A stretch of 5,320 bases of DNA, from positions 1-5,320 of the forward strand of contig DAOVKY010000073.1 of NCBI GenBank assembly GCA_030631525.1. The letters are read 5' to 3'. Made by a program: the position numbers and the translations under genes. Positions 5,009-5,320 of the stretch are shown piece after piece. Each line of letters begins with the position of its first letter. Position 1 is the first letter of the stretch. Origin of the DNA: a bacterium (GTDB lineage Bacteria; JAHJDO01). Below the pieces are notes generated by a model. It had not been told where the DNA came from and searched no databases. It saw nothing but the letters and a program-made list of their open reading frames with translations.

Positions 5009-5320
5009 TTACTTCCCAATCTCATCAAACAGATTAACCATTTCAATTGCTGAGAGAGCAGCGTCTCTGCCCTTGTTCCCGGATTTTGTCCCTGCTCTTT
5101 CAATTGCCTGCTCCAATGTATCGCAGGTAATCACGCCGTATATTACAGGCACTCCCGTAGAGAGAGAGATTTGGCCTATTCCCTTTGTTACCTGTGAGCT
5201 TATATAGTCAAAATGAGGTGTGCCTCCGCGAATCAATGCACCAATACAAATAACACTGTCATACTTCTTGCTCTTCGCCATCTTATCTGCTGCATACGGA
5301 ATTTCAAATGATCCGGGCAC
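5009..5320 (-). CDS. ribH: 6,7-dimethyl-8-ribityllumazine synthase, C-terminal part (5' end outside window)
   Basis: About 103 residues of a protein normally about 155 long are present; the N-terminal third lies beyond the window. The enzyme condenses 5-amino-6-ribitylamino-uracil with 3,4-dihydroxy-2-butanone 4-phosphate in the penultimate step of riboflavin synthesis and assembles into pentamers or capsids in the cytoplasm. Diagnostic motifs are PGSFEIP, VICIGALIRGGTPHFDY (with the catalytic-site histidine of TPHFDY), GVPVIYGVITCDTLEQAIERAG and TKSGNKGRDAALSAIEM. The codon at the window edge is GTG but is an internal valine (VPGSFEIP), not a start. Reading is intact to TAA at 5011-5009. The neighbour often found next to ribH, nusB, is displaced by about 2.7 kb here. 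Confidence 0.96.
   Translation of the reverse strand: MPGSFEIPYAADKMAKSKKYDSVICIGALIRGGTPHFDYISSQVTKGIGQISLSTGVPVIYGVITCDTLEQAIERAGTKSGNKGRDAALSAIEMVNLFDEIGK

Overview
The window looks like a chromosomal segment of a low-GC, Gram-negative-type bacterium. A lumazine synthase gene and nusB are housekeeping genes, and an O-antigen-ligase-type membrane protein implies a polysaccharide-decorated envelope. The short families of dispersed repeats (a heptamer array and a GTCATTGCGA-type palindromic repeat) are a style I associate from memory with uncultured candidate phyla such as Omnitrophota. That placement is a low-confidence inference.

All supported genes lie on the minus strand, so transcription runs from high to low coordinates. 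From right to left: the C-terminal two thirds of ribH (5320-5009); a 217-bp intergenic region with a near-perfect sigma-54 promoter and an upstream dyad; a four-gene accessory block (PilZ c-di-GMP-binding protein, tiny membrane protein, LURP-one/scramblase-like protein, PH-like membrane protein; 4791-3076); a 209-bp intergenic region with REP-like hairpins, a perfect 17-bp inverted repeat and four GAAT boxes at exact 10-bp spacing; an RHH antitoxin/RelE-ParE toxin pair (2866-2350); nusB (2330-1893); an O-antigen ligase/TPR protein (1900-122); and a heptamer-repeat inverted structure (41-117). A Shine-Dalgarno-like sequence at 3-10 suggests another minus-strand gene starts just outside the window.

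How it fits together: ribH and nusB are often neighbours in bacteria, and here they are separated by about 2.7 kb of accessory genes. The PilZ block probably forms one operon: there is a 3-nt gap between its first two genes, a GTGA overlap between the second and third, and a 58-nt gap before the fourth. It appears to have its own sigma-54 promoter, which would make it an activator-dependent c-di-GMP response unit with membrane-associated partners. The toxin-antitoxin pair sits 19 bp upstream of nusB, so nusB and the overlapping ligase gene may be read from the autoregulated antitoxin promoter.

No rRNA, tRNA, CRISPR array or transposase is visible. The most interesting parts are the sigma-54-driven PilZ/LOR/PH-like module and the toxin-antitoxin operon spliced directly onto nusB.
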